The translations under genes and the position numbers were made by a program. The notes beneath the pieces were generated by a model, which saw only the letters and a program-made list of their open reading frames with translations, did no database searches and had not been told where the DNA came from. Below, in pieces: positions 25,186 to 33,935 of a DNA stretch of 64,000 nucleotides; within the stretch, counting starts at the first letter, position 1; the number at the start of each line of letters is the position of its first letter. Origin of the DNA: CAIWHR01 sp963813415 (GTDB lineage: Bacteria > Pseudomonadota > Gammaproteobacteria > Burkholderiales > Casimicrobiaceae); the NCBI GenBank assembly GCA_963813415.1, contig CAWEYW010000007.1, forward strand, positions 1 to 64,000. Reading direction: 5' to 3'.

Positions 25186-25752
25186 ATGCCGCGCCGCCTG
25201 CAATCGCCGGACCGCCACCCCGTGTGGACCGTCGGTCACTCGAACCGCCCGATTGCCGACTTCATCGCGCTGCTGCGCAGCTTCGACATCGAGGCGATCG
25301 CCGACGTGCGGCGGTTTCCGGGATCACGGCGCTGGCCGCAATTCGGCACGCCGGCGCTCGGGGAGGCGCTCGACGCACACGGCATCGCCTATCGGTGGAT
25401 CCCGGCGCTCGGCGGACGCCGAAAGGGCCAGCCCGACAGCATCAATGTTGCCTGGCGCAATCCGTCGTTTCGCGCGTACGCCGACTACCTCGCGACCGAG
25501 GAGTTCGCCGTCGGACTGGACGAGCTCGCTGCACTCGCCTGCGGACTGCGGACCGCCATCATGTGCTCCGAGGCACTGTGGTGGCGCTGCCATCGCAGCC
25601 TGATCGCCGACGTGCTGACAGTCGCCGGTTTTGTGGTGTTCCACATCACCGCGCCGGGCCGCAGCACGCCCCATCCGATGACCGGTCCCGCGCGCATCGT
25701 CGGCGGCCGCCTCACCTATGCCTTGGCGGACGCCACAGCCCCGGAGGCATGA
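25186..25752 (+). CDS. DUF488 family protein
   Basis: The 188-residue protein shows the DUF488 pattern: VWTVGHSNRPIADFIALL near residue 13, IADVRRFPGSRRWPQF near 36, and MCSEALWWRCHRSLIADVL near 126, where Cys and His residues probably form the active or binding site. The family is widespread and its biochemical role is unsettled. Its start is 53 bases from the divergent rlpA start, so the two share a control region. It points against the cell-elongation genes on both sides. Confidence 0.9.
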   Translation: MPRRLQSPDRHPVWTVGHSNRPIADFIALLRSFDIEAIADVRRFPGSRRWPQFGTPALGEALDAHGIAYRWIPALGGRRKGQPDSINVAWRNPSFRAYADYLATEEFAVGLDELAALACGLRTAIMCSEALWWRCHRSLIADVLTVAGFVVFHITAPGRSTPHPMTGPARIVGGRLTYALADATAPEA

Positions 25753-25755
25753 CCG

Positions 25756-25875
25756 GTGTTCCTGGTGCAGATCCTTCTTCCCCTGCGCGCCAACGACGGC
25801 GGTACCGCGCCGAGCTCGAGGCGTTTCGTGCAGGATTTGATCGTGATTCGCGCGCAGGTGCTCGGGACGCTCTGA
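25756..25875 (+). pseudogene. Truncated gene fragment after the DUF488 gene
   Basis: A 39-codon frame from GTG at 25756 reads MFLVQILLPLRANDG, which recalls the N-terminus of a family of small proteobacterial proteins opening MxLVQILLPLxDNxG. After residue 15 the likeness is lost and a stop follows at 25873. It is probably a decayed gene that once followed DUF488. An ATG at 25749 overlapping the DUF488 stop opens a second, non-conserved frame. Confidence 0.35.
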
Positions 25876-25907
25876 AGCGGCGCGCGGCCGCGCCCCGGTC
25901 GGGCGCC

Positions 25908-27011
25908 TCAGGTGTTCACCAGCTTGCGGTGCGACTGCACGCTCATCAGGATGCCAAGGCCGATGAACAGCGACACGAGTGCGGTACCGCCGAAGGACAC
26001 GAGCGGGAGCGGTACGCCGACCACCGGAAGCAGGCCGCTCACCATGCCCATGTTCACGAATGCATAGGTGAAGAACATCAGCGTGACCGCTCCGGCCATC
26101 AGGCGCGAGAACAGCGTCGATGCGTTCGCCGCGATCACCATGCCGCGCCCGATCAGCAGCAGGTACAGCAGCAGGAGCACCGTGGCGCCGATCATCCCGA
26201 ACTCTTCGCCGAACACCGCGAAGATGAAGTCCGTGTGCTTCTCCGGCAGGAAATCGAGGTGCGTCTGGGTGCCGTTCAGCCAGCCCTTGCCGATCACGCC
26301 TCCGGAACCGAGCGCGATGGAGGCCTGCGTCGAGTGGTAGCCGGCGCCGAGCGGGTCGCGTGACGGATCCAGGAAGGTCAGGATGCGCTCGCGCTGATAG
26401 CCGTGCAGGTGCTGCAGAACGAGCGGCGCGGCAGCGCTGGCGATCGCGATCAGGCCCACGATCACCTTCCACGACAGGCCGGCCAGATACAGGATGTAGA
26501 AGCCCGACGCGCCAATCAGCAGCGACGTGCCGAGGTCCGGCTGGCGCTTGATCAGGAAGACCGGCACCGCGATCAGCACCCCCGCGATCAGGAAATCCTT
26601 CCAGCGGATGCGGCCTTCGAACTTCTGGAAGTACCACGCGAGCATCAGCGGCAGGGCGACCTTCATGAGCTCCGAGGGCTGGAACCGCGCCACGCCCAGG
26701 TTCAGCCACCGGCGCGAGCCGTTCACCACCGTACCGAAGAGGGCCACGGCGACGAGCATCGCGATCGCCACCACGTAGAGCGGCACGGCGAGGCGCGCGA
26801 GCGTCTGCGGCGGCACGTTGGCGACGAGCCACATGAGCACCAGCGCAAACCCGAGGCTGCCCGCCTGGCTCATCACCCGGGCGACGTTCTGATCGGATGC
26901 GGAGAAAAGGGTGATGAGCCCCACGCCGACGATGGACAGGGCGATCGCGAACAGGAACGCGTCCACGCGCCGGGTAAGCACTTCCCAGAGTTGCGTCAGC
27001 ATGGTGCCCAT
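25908..27011 (-). CDS. rodA: Peptidoglycan glycosyltransferase RodA
   Basis: RodA (367 residues) is the SEDS glycosyltransferase of the elongasome. About ten membrane segments are present. Family landmarks are NGSRRWLNLGVARFQPSELMK near residue 95, IKRQPDLGTSLLIG near 155, the loop with DFLPEKHTDFIFAVFGEEFG near 265 and GLLPVVGVPLPLVSFGGTAL near 325. The ATG at 27011 shares its A with the mrdA stop (TGATG), so RodA and PBP2 are translationally coupled. Confidence 0.97.
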   Translation of the reverse strand: MGTMLTQLWEVLTRRVDAFLFAIALSIVGVGLITLFSASDQNVARVMSQAGSLGFALVLMWLVANVPPQTLARLAVPLYVVAIAMLVAVALFGTVVNGSRRWLNLGVARFQPSELMKVALPLMLAWYFQKFEGRIRWKDFLIAGVLIAVPVFLIKRQPDLGTSLLIGASGFYILYLAGLSWKVIVGLIAIASAAAPLVLQHLHGYQRERILTFLDPSRDPLGAGYHSTQASIALGSGGVIGKGWLNGTQTHLDFLPEKHTDFIFAVFGEEFGMIGATVLLLLYLLLIGRGMVIAANASTLFSRLMAGAVTLMFFTYAFVNMGMVSGLLPVVGVPLPLVSFGGTALVSLFIGLGILMSVQSHRKLVNT

Positions 27012-28981
27012 CAGTCGCTTTCGTCCTCGCTGTCGGGTGCGGTCGGTGCGGGCTGCCCGTCGGCGCGCTTCTGTTCGCCGGTGAGGTAATAGTCGAAGAC
27101 CTGCCGTGCGATCGGCGCCGCCGCCGCCGCGCCGAAGCCGCCGTTCTCGACCAGCACGGCAAGGGCGATGCGCGGCTTGTCGACCGGGGCGTAGGCGATG
27201 TACCAGGCGTGGTCGCGCATGCGCTCGTCGACATGCCTTTCCGAGTACTTCTCGCCCTTGAGCGAGAAAACCTGCGCGGTGCCGGTCTTGCCGGCGCTGG
27301 CATACGCCGTGTTGCGGAACGCCGCCGCGCTGGTGCCTTCCTTCGGCACTCCGGCGAGGGCGTTCTTGATGACCGCCACGTTCTCGCGCTTGAGCGGAAT
27401 CACGCGCTCCGGCTCGCGCACGACTTCCGTGACCTCGCCGGTGCGCGTGTTGCGGACCGTCTTGACGAGATGCGGCCGATACGAGACGCCGTCGTTGGCG
27501 ATCGCCGCGATGGCGTGGGCGAGCTGGATCGGCGTGAAGGCATTGTAGCCCTGCCCGATGCCCGCCGAGATGCTGTCGCCGAGATACCACTTGCGGTGCT
27601 CCTCGCGGAACTGCGGGCCGGAGTAGCGCGTGCGCTTCCATTGCCGCGACGGCAGCGTGCCGGTGAGCTCGCCCTCGATGTCGATACCCGTGCGCTGACC
27701 GAAGCCGAACTGCGACAGGAAGCGGGCGGTATCGTCGATGTCCGTGTCATTGGCGAGCATGTAGTAATAGGTGTCGCACGACTGGACGATCGATTTGTAC
27801 ATGTCGACCGTGCCGTGCCCGCCCGGCTTGTCGTCGCGAAAGCGGTGCGCCTGGCCGGGAATCTGGAAGAACCCCGGGTCGTGGATGGTCTGGCCTGGCG
27901 TGCGCTTGCCCGAGGTCAGGGCGGCGAGTGCCAGGAACGGCTTGATCGTGGACCCGGGCGGGTAGGCGCCGCGCAGCGGACGGTTCAGCAGCGGCTTGTC
28001 GGGCGAGTCGTTGAGGATCTCCCAGTTCGCCGGATCGATGCCATCGACGAAAAGGTTCGGATCGAACCCCGGCTTGGAGACGAACGCGAGCACGTCGCCG
28101 TTGGCGGGATCCATCGCAACCAGCGCCCCCCGCCGGTCGCCGAATGCTTCCTCCGCGACCTGCTGCAGCTTGATGTCGAGCGACAACCGCAGATCGTTGC
28201 CGGAGACGGGCGGCGTGCGCGACAGCGTGCGCACCGCCCGCCCGCCGGAGTCGACCTCGACCTCCTCGACACCCGTCGTGCCGTGCAGCTCACGCTCGTA
28301 CGACAGCTCCACGCCGACCTTGCCGATGTAGTCGGACCCCTTGTAGTTGGCCGTCTCGTCCCATTCCTCGATGCGCTCGAGGTCACGTTCGTTGATGCGG
28401 CCGATGTAGCCGACGACGTGCGACGCGATCTCGCCCAGCGGATAGTGGCGGAAGAGCCGCGCCTTGATGTCCACGCCGGGGAAGCGGTAGCGATTCACCG
28501 CGAACCGCGCGACCTCCTCGTCGGTGAGGCGCGTGCGCAACGGCAGGCTCTCGAAGTTCTTCGATTCGTCGAGGAGCTTGCGGAAGCGCTTCCGGTCGCG
28601 CGGCTGCACGTCGATGATTTCGGCGAGACCATTGATCGTCTCCTCGAGGTTGCGCACGCGGGCAGGCTGGATCTCCAGCGTGTACGCCGAATAGCTCTGC
28701 GCGAGCACGACGCCGTTGCGATCGGTGATGACGCCGCGATTCGGCGTGATCGGGACGATGGCGATACGGTTCGTCTCGGCGAGCGTCTGGTAATGCGCGT
28801 GCTGCGCGACCTGCAGATAGAAGAAGCGCGCGAGCAGGCCGCCGAAGGCGAGCAGGATCACGACCGCCGCGACGGACATGCGCCGGCGGAAGAGGAAGAC
28901 CTCGCGCTCGGGATTGCGGAGCTCCGGCGAGCCGAAGGCGCTCGGCGCGTCGTAGCGGGCGCGGCGACGGAACCTGATCAC
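27011..28981 (-). CDS. mrdA: Penicillin-binding protein 2
   Basis: PBP2 (about 656 residues) is the transpeptidase partner of RodA. It has one N-terminal membrane segment, a pedestal domain with SYSAYTLEIQPARV, and the transpeptidase domain. The catalytic triad is S-T-I-K near residue 344, S-C-D near 400, and K-T-G in SAGKTGTAQVF near 560. Start choice is uncertain: GTG at 28981 is preferred, and TTG at 29005 also fits. It follows mreD and is coupled to rodA. Confidence 0.96.
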   Translation of the reverse strand: MIRFRRRARYDAPSAFGSPELRNPEREVFLFRRRMSVAAVVILLAFGGLLARFFYLQVAQHAHYQTLAETNRIAIVPITPNRGVITDRNGVVLAQSYSAYTLEIQPARVRNLEETINGLAEIIDVQPRDRKRFRKLLDESKNFESLPLRTRLTDEEVARFAVNRYRFPGVDIKARLFRHYPLGEIASHVVGYIGRINERDLERIEEWDETANYKGSDYIGKVGVELSYERELHGTTGVEEVEVDSGGRAVRTLSRTPPVSGNDLRLSLDIKLQQVAEEAFGDRRGALVAMDPANGDVLAFVSKPGFDPNLFVDGIDPANWEILNDSPDKPLLNRPLRGAYPPGSTIKPFLALAALTSGKRTPGQTIHDPGFFQIPGQAHRFRDDKPGGHGTVDMYKSIVQSCDTYYYMLANDTDIDDTARFLSQFGFGQRTGIDIEGELTGTLPSRQWKRTRYSGPQFREEHRKWYLGDSISAGIGQGYNAFTPIQLAHAIAAIANDGVSYRPHLVKTVRNTRTGEVTEVVREPERVIPLKRENVAVIKNALAGVPKEGTSAAAFRNTAYASAGKTGTAQVFSLKGEKYSERHVDERMRDHAWYIAYAPVDKPRIALAVLVENGGFGAAAAAPIARQVFDYYLTGEQKRADGQPAPTAPDSEDESD

Positions 28982-29038
28982 GATGGACGGCCCGGTGCGG
29001 GGCAATCGGACAATCCGCTCGAATCGTTCACGGCGACC

Positions 29039-29581
29039 TCAGAACTCCGATCCCGAGCGCCGCGGCTGCTGCGGAGTCTGCAGCAGCACCGAAACCAGCG
29101 GCCACAGCAATGCTCCCAGTGCCGGCGAGGCAAGGTAGACCCAATGCGGCCCGGGCGCGCCGCCGACCACGCGCACCAGCGCGACGAGGCCCGCGCACAG
29201 CAGCAGCAGCATGAACACCTGCGCCGCCTGCTGCCATAGCGGGAAGCGCAGCACGCGGCGGCGGAAGTAATCGGCGGCGTAGGCCAGCACGGCGTAGGCC
29301 AGCGCATGCTGACCGAACACGGTGGCGTCGGCGACGTCCGCGAACAGCCCGACCATCCACGCGCTTCCCACCCCGACCAGGCGGGGTTCCTGGATGCACC
29401 AGTACAGCAGGACGAGCGCGAGGAAATCCGGCCGCAGCTCGAGCACCCGTCCGGTCAGCGGCAGCATGTTGGCTCCGAACGCGAGCAGCATCGTGAACAG
29501 CACGAACCAGGGGCTCGCTGGCTTGAGGATGACCTCGGGGCTGGCGGGCAACAGGGGTGGTACGCGCGGCAACGCCATCAT
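29039..29581 (-). CDS. mreD: Rod shape-determining protein MreD
   Basis: MreD (180 residues) is a small inner-membrane protein of the elongasome with five to six hydrophobic segments. The conserved patch RPDFLALVLLYWCIQEPR near residue 50 and GLFADVADATVFGQHALAY near 78 are typical of proteobacterial MreD. Two adjacent ATG codons mark the start. It lies between mreC and mrdA on the same strand. Confidence 0.95.
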   Translation of the reverse strand: MMALPRVPPLLPASPEVILKPASPWFVLFTMLLAFGANMLPLTGRVLELRPDFLALVLLYWCIQEPRLVGVGSAWMVGLFADVADATVFGQHALAYAVLAYAADYFRRRVLRFPLWQQAAQVFMLLLLCAGLVALVRVVGGAPGPHWVYLASPALGALLWPLVSVLLQTPQQPRRSGSEF

Positions 29582-29711
29582 CGGCCGACCTTCCGTTCAT
29601 GGCCTTCGCAAAAGAACATTTCCGACCTCGCAACCCGGCAGTGCGCGCCGACGCTGCGTGCGCTGCGGCGCGAAGGGCGCTGCATCATGCTACCGCCAAG
29701 TGCGCCCGTCA

Positions 29712-30635
29712 TCATTCCTTTCCGCGCCGGGCTTTGCCCCGCCCGCGCTTCGCGCTGTCCACCTGGACCGGCTCCTCGGGCATGGGAGGCAGCGCGGCGA
29801 CCTTGCCGAGCACGAGCAGGTAGCGGCTGCGGTCCGCGCCGGCCAGCGGCCGCGCGAGAATCCGCGCGAACATCTGGCCGGTCTCACGTTCCAGGCTGAC
29901 GACGGTCGCGACCGCAAGGCCGGGCGGATAGGTGCCGTCGATGCCCGACGTCACGAGCACGTCCCCCATCTGGATGTCGGCATTCGGTGCCATGAAGCGC
30001 AGCTCCGGCAGGCGTCCGGCGCCCGAGCCGAACAGCACCGAGCGCACGCCGGAGCGCTCCACCTTGACGGGCACGGCATTGTCCTTGTCGGTGACCAGCG
30101 TGACCTCGCCCATCAGCGGATACACGCGCGTGAGCTGGCCGACGACACCCTCGGCATCGATGACCGCCTGGCCGGGCGTGAGACCGGCTTCCCCACCCTT
30201 GTCGATGAAAAGCTTCTGCGAGAACGGATCACGGCCGGTGTAGAGCACTTCGGCCGCCGTCGCGGCTCCTGCATACCGGGTCTGCATCTGCAGGAGGGCC
30301 TTGAGGTGCTCGTTTTCCTGCTGCAGCACGGCGTAGCCCTGCATCAGGGGTGCGTCGCGCAGCAGCGTGCGCTGGAGCTCCGCGTTGGCCTCGGTGAGAT
30401 CGTGCTGGCTGCGGAAGTATTCCGCGACCTGGTTGAAGGCGTCGCGCGGCATCAGCATGGTCCGCTGCACCGGAGCGAGCACGACCCCCACCACGTAGCG
30501 CACGTGCTCCAGGTAACGAAAGCGCGTGTCGGCGAACAGCAGTGCCAGGGACACGAGCCCGAAGAACGTCACTCGGGCAAGGGGCGACGGGCCGCGGTGA
30601 AAGAACGCTGGCGGCTCGACCGGGATGTGGCGCAT
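29712..30635 (-). CDS. mreC: Cell shape-determining protein MreC
   Basis: MreC (307 residues) has a short cytoplasmic N-terminus, one membrane segment (VTFFGLVSLALLFAD), a periplasmic coiled coil (about residues 65-105) and two beta-barrel domains, with DKGGEAGLTPGQAVID near 145 and GDVLVTSGIDGTYPPGLAVATV near 225. The C-terminus ends in a basic tail (AKRGRGKARRGKE). It connects MreB with PBP2. The gene is about 140 bases after mreB and 130 bases before mreD. Confidence 0.96.
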   Translation of the reverse strand: MRHIPVEPPAFFHRGPSPLARVTFFGLVSLALLFADTRFRYLEHVRYVVGVVLAPVQRTMLMPRDAFNQVAEYFRSQHDLTEANAELQRTLLRDAPLMQGYAVLQQENEHLKALLQMQTRYAGAATAAEVLYTGRDPFSQKLFIDKGGEAGLTPGQAVIDAEGVVGQLTRVYPLMGEVTLVTDKDNAVPVKVERSGVRSVLFGSGAGRLPELRFMAPNADIQMGDVLVTSGIDGTYPPGLAVATVVSLERETGQMFARILARPLAGADRSRYLLVLGKVAALPPMPEEPVQVDSAKRGRGKARRGKE

Positions 30636-30772
30636 TCAGCGAGGGGTGAAGCGGGGGGCGACAGCAGGCACGCGATCGGGAGTCCGGCACCTGCGCCGCA
30701 GCGGCGGCATCACGTGGGCAATGCGGTGGACGTGTACGGCGGCGCCGGGTACCGGGCGCATCTTCGCGAAGC

Positions 30773-31816
30773 TCAGTCCGTGGTGAAGATGGTGGACAGC
30801 TTTTCCATGTTCTCGAGCGCTTTCCCGCAACCGCGCACGACGCATGTGAGCGGATCGTCCGCGACGATGACGGGCAACCCGGTCTCTTCCATCAGCAGGC
30901 GATCGAGATCGCGCAGCAGTGCGCCGCCACCCGTCAGCACCATGCCGCGCTCGGCGATGTCGGCGCCGAGCTCCGGCGGTGTGCGTTCCAGCGCGCTCTT
31001 CACCGCCGAGACGATGCTGTTCAAGGGGTCGGTGAGCGCTTCGAGGATTTCGTTCGACGAGACGGTGAAGCTCCGCGGGATGCCCTCGGCGAGGTTGCGG
31101 CCCTTCACTTCCATCTCCTTCACCTCGGACCCGGGGAATGCGGAACCGATGGTTTTCTTGATCTGCTCGGCCGTGGTCTCGCCGATCAGCATGCCGTAGT
31201 TGCGCCGGATGTAATTGACGATGGCCTCGTCGAACTTGTCGCCGCCGACGCGCACCGAGCCGGAGTACACCATCCCGCCCAGCGAGATCACGCCGACTTC
31301 GGTCGTCCCCCCGCCGATATCGACGACCATCGAGCCCGTGGCGTCCGAGATGGGAAGGTCGGCGCCGATCGCCGCGGCCATCGGTTCCTCGATGAGATAC
31401 ACCTTCGAGGCGCCGGCGCCGAGCGCCGATTCGCGGATCGCGCGGCGCTCCACCTGGGTCGATCCGCAGGGCACGCAGATGATGATGCGCGGCGACGGCG
31501 AGAAGAGCCGCGAGTCGAGCACCTTCTTGATGAACTGCTTCAACATCTGCTCGGTGACGGTGAAGTCGGCGATGACGCCGTCCTTCATCGGCCGGATAGC
31601 CGTGATGTTGCCGGGCGTGCGGCCGAGCATCTGTTTCGCGGCGAGCCCGACTTCCTGGATCACGCGCTTGCCGTTGGGCCCGCCTTCCTGGCGAATGGCG
31701 ACCACGGACGGCTCGTTCAGCACGATGCCCTTGCCGCGGACGTAGATGAGGGTATTGGCGGTTCCGAGGTCGATCGCGAGATCGCTGGAGAAGTAACCTT
31801 TGAAGAACTGGAGCAT
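30773..31816 (-). CDS. mreB: Rod shape-determining protein MreB
   Basis: MreB (347 residues) is the bacterial actin that guides elongation. It opens with the membrane-binding stretch LQFFKGYFSSDLAIDLGTAN, where DLGTAN is phosphate loop 1. VDIGGGTTEVGVISLGG near residue 165 is phosphate loop 2, and GMVLTGGGALLRDLDRLL near 285 is the adenosine motif. It is the first gene of the mre operon. The 250 bases to gatC hold divergent promoters; an AT-rich patch at 31905-31930 (ATTATGACATTATGATA) is the likeliest promoter core. Confidence 0.98.
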   Translation of the reverse strand: MLQFFKGYFSSDLAIDLGTANTLIYVRGKGIVLNEPSVVAIRQEGGPNGKRVIQEVGLAAKQMLGRTPGNITAIRPMKDGVIADFTVTEQMLKQFIKKVLDSRLFSPSPRIIICVPCGSTQVERRAIRESALGAGASKVYLIEEPMAAAIGADLPISDATGSMVVDIGGGTTEVGVISLGGMVYSGSVRVGGDKFDEAIVNYIRRNYGMLIGETTAEQIKKTIGSAFPGSEVKEMEVKGRNLAEGIPRSFTVSSNEILEALTDPLNSIVSAVKSALERTPPELGADIAERGMVLTGGGALLRDLDRLLMEETGLPVIVADDPLTCVVRGCGKALENMEKLSTIFTTD

Positions 31817-32070
31817 GAAATCCGCGATCAGTGTGATCCGAGCCCGCGCAACAGGCGCAAAAAGAGCAGCCGCAGGAGCGTCCTCAGCCCCGGCTGCTGC
31901 GAGAAATTATGACATTATGATACCCTACTGCGCTTAGCCGCTGCACCCGTTCCCGCCCACCAATTTCAACATCCGGCCGGGTTGTGCGTCCGGGCAGCCT
32001 CCTGCCGCCGGGCTGCGGCCCGGACGGCTGCGCCGCCGCGTGCCGGCGCCTTTCTGCCGTGCCTGAAGCC

Positions 32071-32358
32071 ATGACCATCTCGCCCGAGGACGTCCATCGT
32101 CTCGCCCACCTTGCGCGCATCGACATCGATGCCGCGCAGGTCGCCGCCGTGCGTGCGAAGCTCGATGGCATCTTCGCCATGATCGGCCAGCTCGCCGCGG
32201 TGGACACGACCGGCGTCGCGCCGATGGCGCACGCGCAGGACGTCACCGCACCTCTGCGCGAGGACTGCATCACCGAGCCGGAACAGCACGCGCTCTTCCA
32301 GGCGGTCGCACCCAGCGTGGAGCGCGGCCTGTACCTCGTGCCGAAGGTCATCGAGTGA
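32071..32358 (+). CDS. gatC: Asp-tRNA(Asn)/Glu-tRNA(Gln) amidotransferase subunit C
   Basis: GatC (95 residues) clamps GatA to GatB. It opens MTISPEDVHRLAHLARIDID, has the helix-rich middle LDGIFAMIGQLAAVDTTGV and ends FQAVAPSVERGLYLVPKVIE, all typical of the family. The ATG at 32071 is chosen because homologues begin there; the longer frame is not conserved. It is the first gene of gatCAB. Confidence 0.95.
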   Translation: MTISPEDVHRLAHLARIDIDAAQVAAVRAKLDGIFAMIGQLAAVDTTGVAPMAHAQDVTAPLREDCITEPEQHALFQAVAPSVERGLYLVPKVIE

Positions 32359-32374
32359 TGCGTCACGCTGCAGC

Positions 32375-33850
32375 ATGAACACGGGCGCCACCATTGCCGG
32401 GCTCGGTCGCGCGCTGCGGGCCCGCGAGGTATCCAGCGTCGAGCTCGCGCAGGACGCGCTGGCGCGGATCGAGGCGCACGATCGCACCCTCAATGCGTTC
32501 ATCACCGTGGATGCGGACGGGGCGCTCGCCGCCGCGCGCGCCGCGGATGCGGCGGTGCACGACGGCAGCGCCGGCCCGCTGACCGGTATTCCCATCGCGC
32601 ACAAGGACGTACTGATGACGGCGGGGCTGCGGACCACCTGCGGATCGCGCATGCTGGCCGACTTCGTCGCTCCCTACGATGCGTACGTGGTGGAGGGCCT
32701 GCGGCGCGCCGGGGCGGTGCTGGTGGGCAAGACCAACATGGACGAGTTCGCGATGGGCTCGTCGAGCGAGACGTCGCATTTCGGACCGGTGCGCAACCCA
32801 TGGGACGCAACCTGCGTTCCGGGCGGCAGCTCGGGGGGCTCGGCAGCGGCAGTCGCCGCGCGCATCGTCCCGGGAGCCACCGGCACCGACACAGGCGGCT
32901 CGATCCGCCAGCCCGCGGCGTTCACCGGCATCTGCGGCCTCAAGCCGACCTACGGGCTGTGCTCGCGGTACGGCCTCGTGGCGTTCGCGTCGAGCCTCGA
33001 TCATCCGGGCCCGTTCGCGCAGACCGCGGAGGATTGCGCGCTGCTGCTCAATGCCATGGCGGGCCACGATCCGCGCGACTCGACCAGCGTGGCGCGCGAG
33101 CGCGAGGATTACACCGCACGCCTGCGCACGGCGCGCGATGGCGCGCCGCTCGCCGGGCTGCGCCTCGGGCTGCCGCGCGAGTACTTCGGCGACGGCGTCG
33201 ACGCGGATGTCGCGGCCGCCGTGGAAGAGGCTCTGGTCGAGCTCCGGCGCCTCGGCGCGACCACGGTCGAGGTCACGCTGCCGAACGTCGGCCTCGCCGT
33301 GCCGGTGTACTACGTCATCGCGCCCGCGGAAGCGTCGTCCAACCTCGCGCGGTTCGACGGCGTGCGCTATGGTCATCGGGCCGCGAGCTACACCGATCTC
33401 GACGACATGTACCGCAAGACGCGCGCGGAGGGCTTCGGCGAGGAAGTGAAGCGGCGCATCCTGGTCGGCACGTACGTCCTCTCGCACGGCTATTACGATG
33501 CGTATTACCTCAAGGCGCAGCAGGTGCGCCGGCTCATCGCCGACGACTTCACGCGGGCGTACACGCGATGCGACGTCATCGTCGGGCCGACAACCCCGAC
33601 CGCAGCCTTCGCGATCGGCGCCAAGACCGAGGACCCGGTCGCGATGTACCTGAACGACATCTTCACCGTTGCGGGGAACCTCACCGGCGGCCCGGCGATG
33701 TCGATCCCGTGCGGCTTCGACGCCCGCGGCCTGCCCATCGGGCTGCAGCTGCAGGGCAATCACTTTTCGGAAGCGCTGCTGCTGGACATCGCGCACCGGT
33801 TCCAGCAGGGCACCGACTGGCATCGCCGCACCCCGGAGATCGCGCGATGA
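32375..33850 (+). CDS. gatA: Asp-tRNA(Asn)/Glu-tRNA(Gln) amidotransferase subunit A
   Basis: GatA (491 residues) is the amidase-signature subunit that frees ammonia from glutamine for transamidation of Glu-tRNA(Gln) or Asp-tRNA(Asn). Lys in IPIAHKDVLM near residue 76, cis-Ser in GGSSGGSAAAVAARI near 152 and the nucleophilic Ser in TDTGGSIRQPAAFTG near 175 form the catalytic triad. The length is normal. It follows gatC with a 16-base gap. Confidence 0.97.
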   Translation: MNTGATIAGLGRALRAREVSSVELAQDALARIEAHDRTLNAFITVDADGALAAARAADAAVHDGSAGPLTGIPIAHKDVLMTAGLRTTCGSRMLADFVAPYDAYVVEGLRRAGAVLVGKTNMDEFAMGSSSETSHFGPVRNPWDATCVPGGSSGGSAAAVAARIVPGATGTDTGGSIRQPAAFTGICGLKPTYGLCSRYGLVAFASSLDHPGPFAQTAEDCALLLNAMAGHDPRDSTSVAREREDYTARLRTARDGAPLAGLRLGLPREYFGDGVDADVAAAVEEALVELRRLGATTVEVTLPNVGLAVPVYYVIAPAEASSNLARFDGVRYGHRAASYTDLDDMYRKTRAEGFGEEVKRRILVGTYVLSHGYYDAYYLKAQQVRRLIADDFTRAYTRCDVIVGPTTPTAAFAIGAKTEDPVAMYLNDIFTVAGNLTGGPAMSIPCGFDARGLPIGLQLQGNHFSEALLLDIAHRFQQGTDWHRRTPEIAR

Positions 33851-33935
33851 GCGCCGCACGGTCGCCCGAAGGCGCTCCCCCCCTCCGCCGGAGGGCGCTG
33901 GCGAAACGCGCAGCGCGCAGCCTTGGGGAGGTCCA

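Noticed and set aside
27209..29239. A 676-codon open frame on the forward strand
   Set aside because: It is antisense to mrdA and mreD, whose motifs are intact. The arginine- and aspartate-rich product has no domain.
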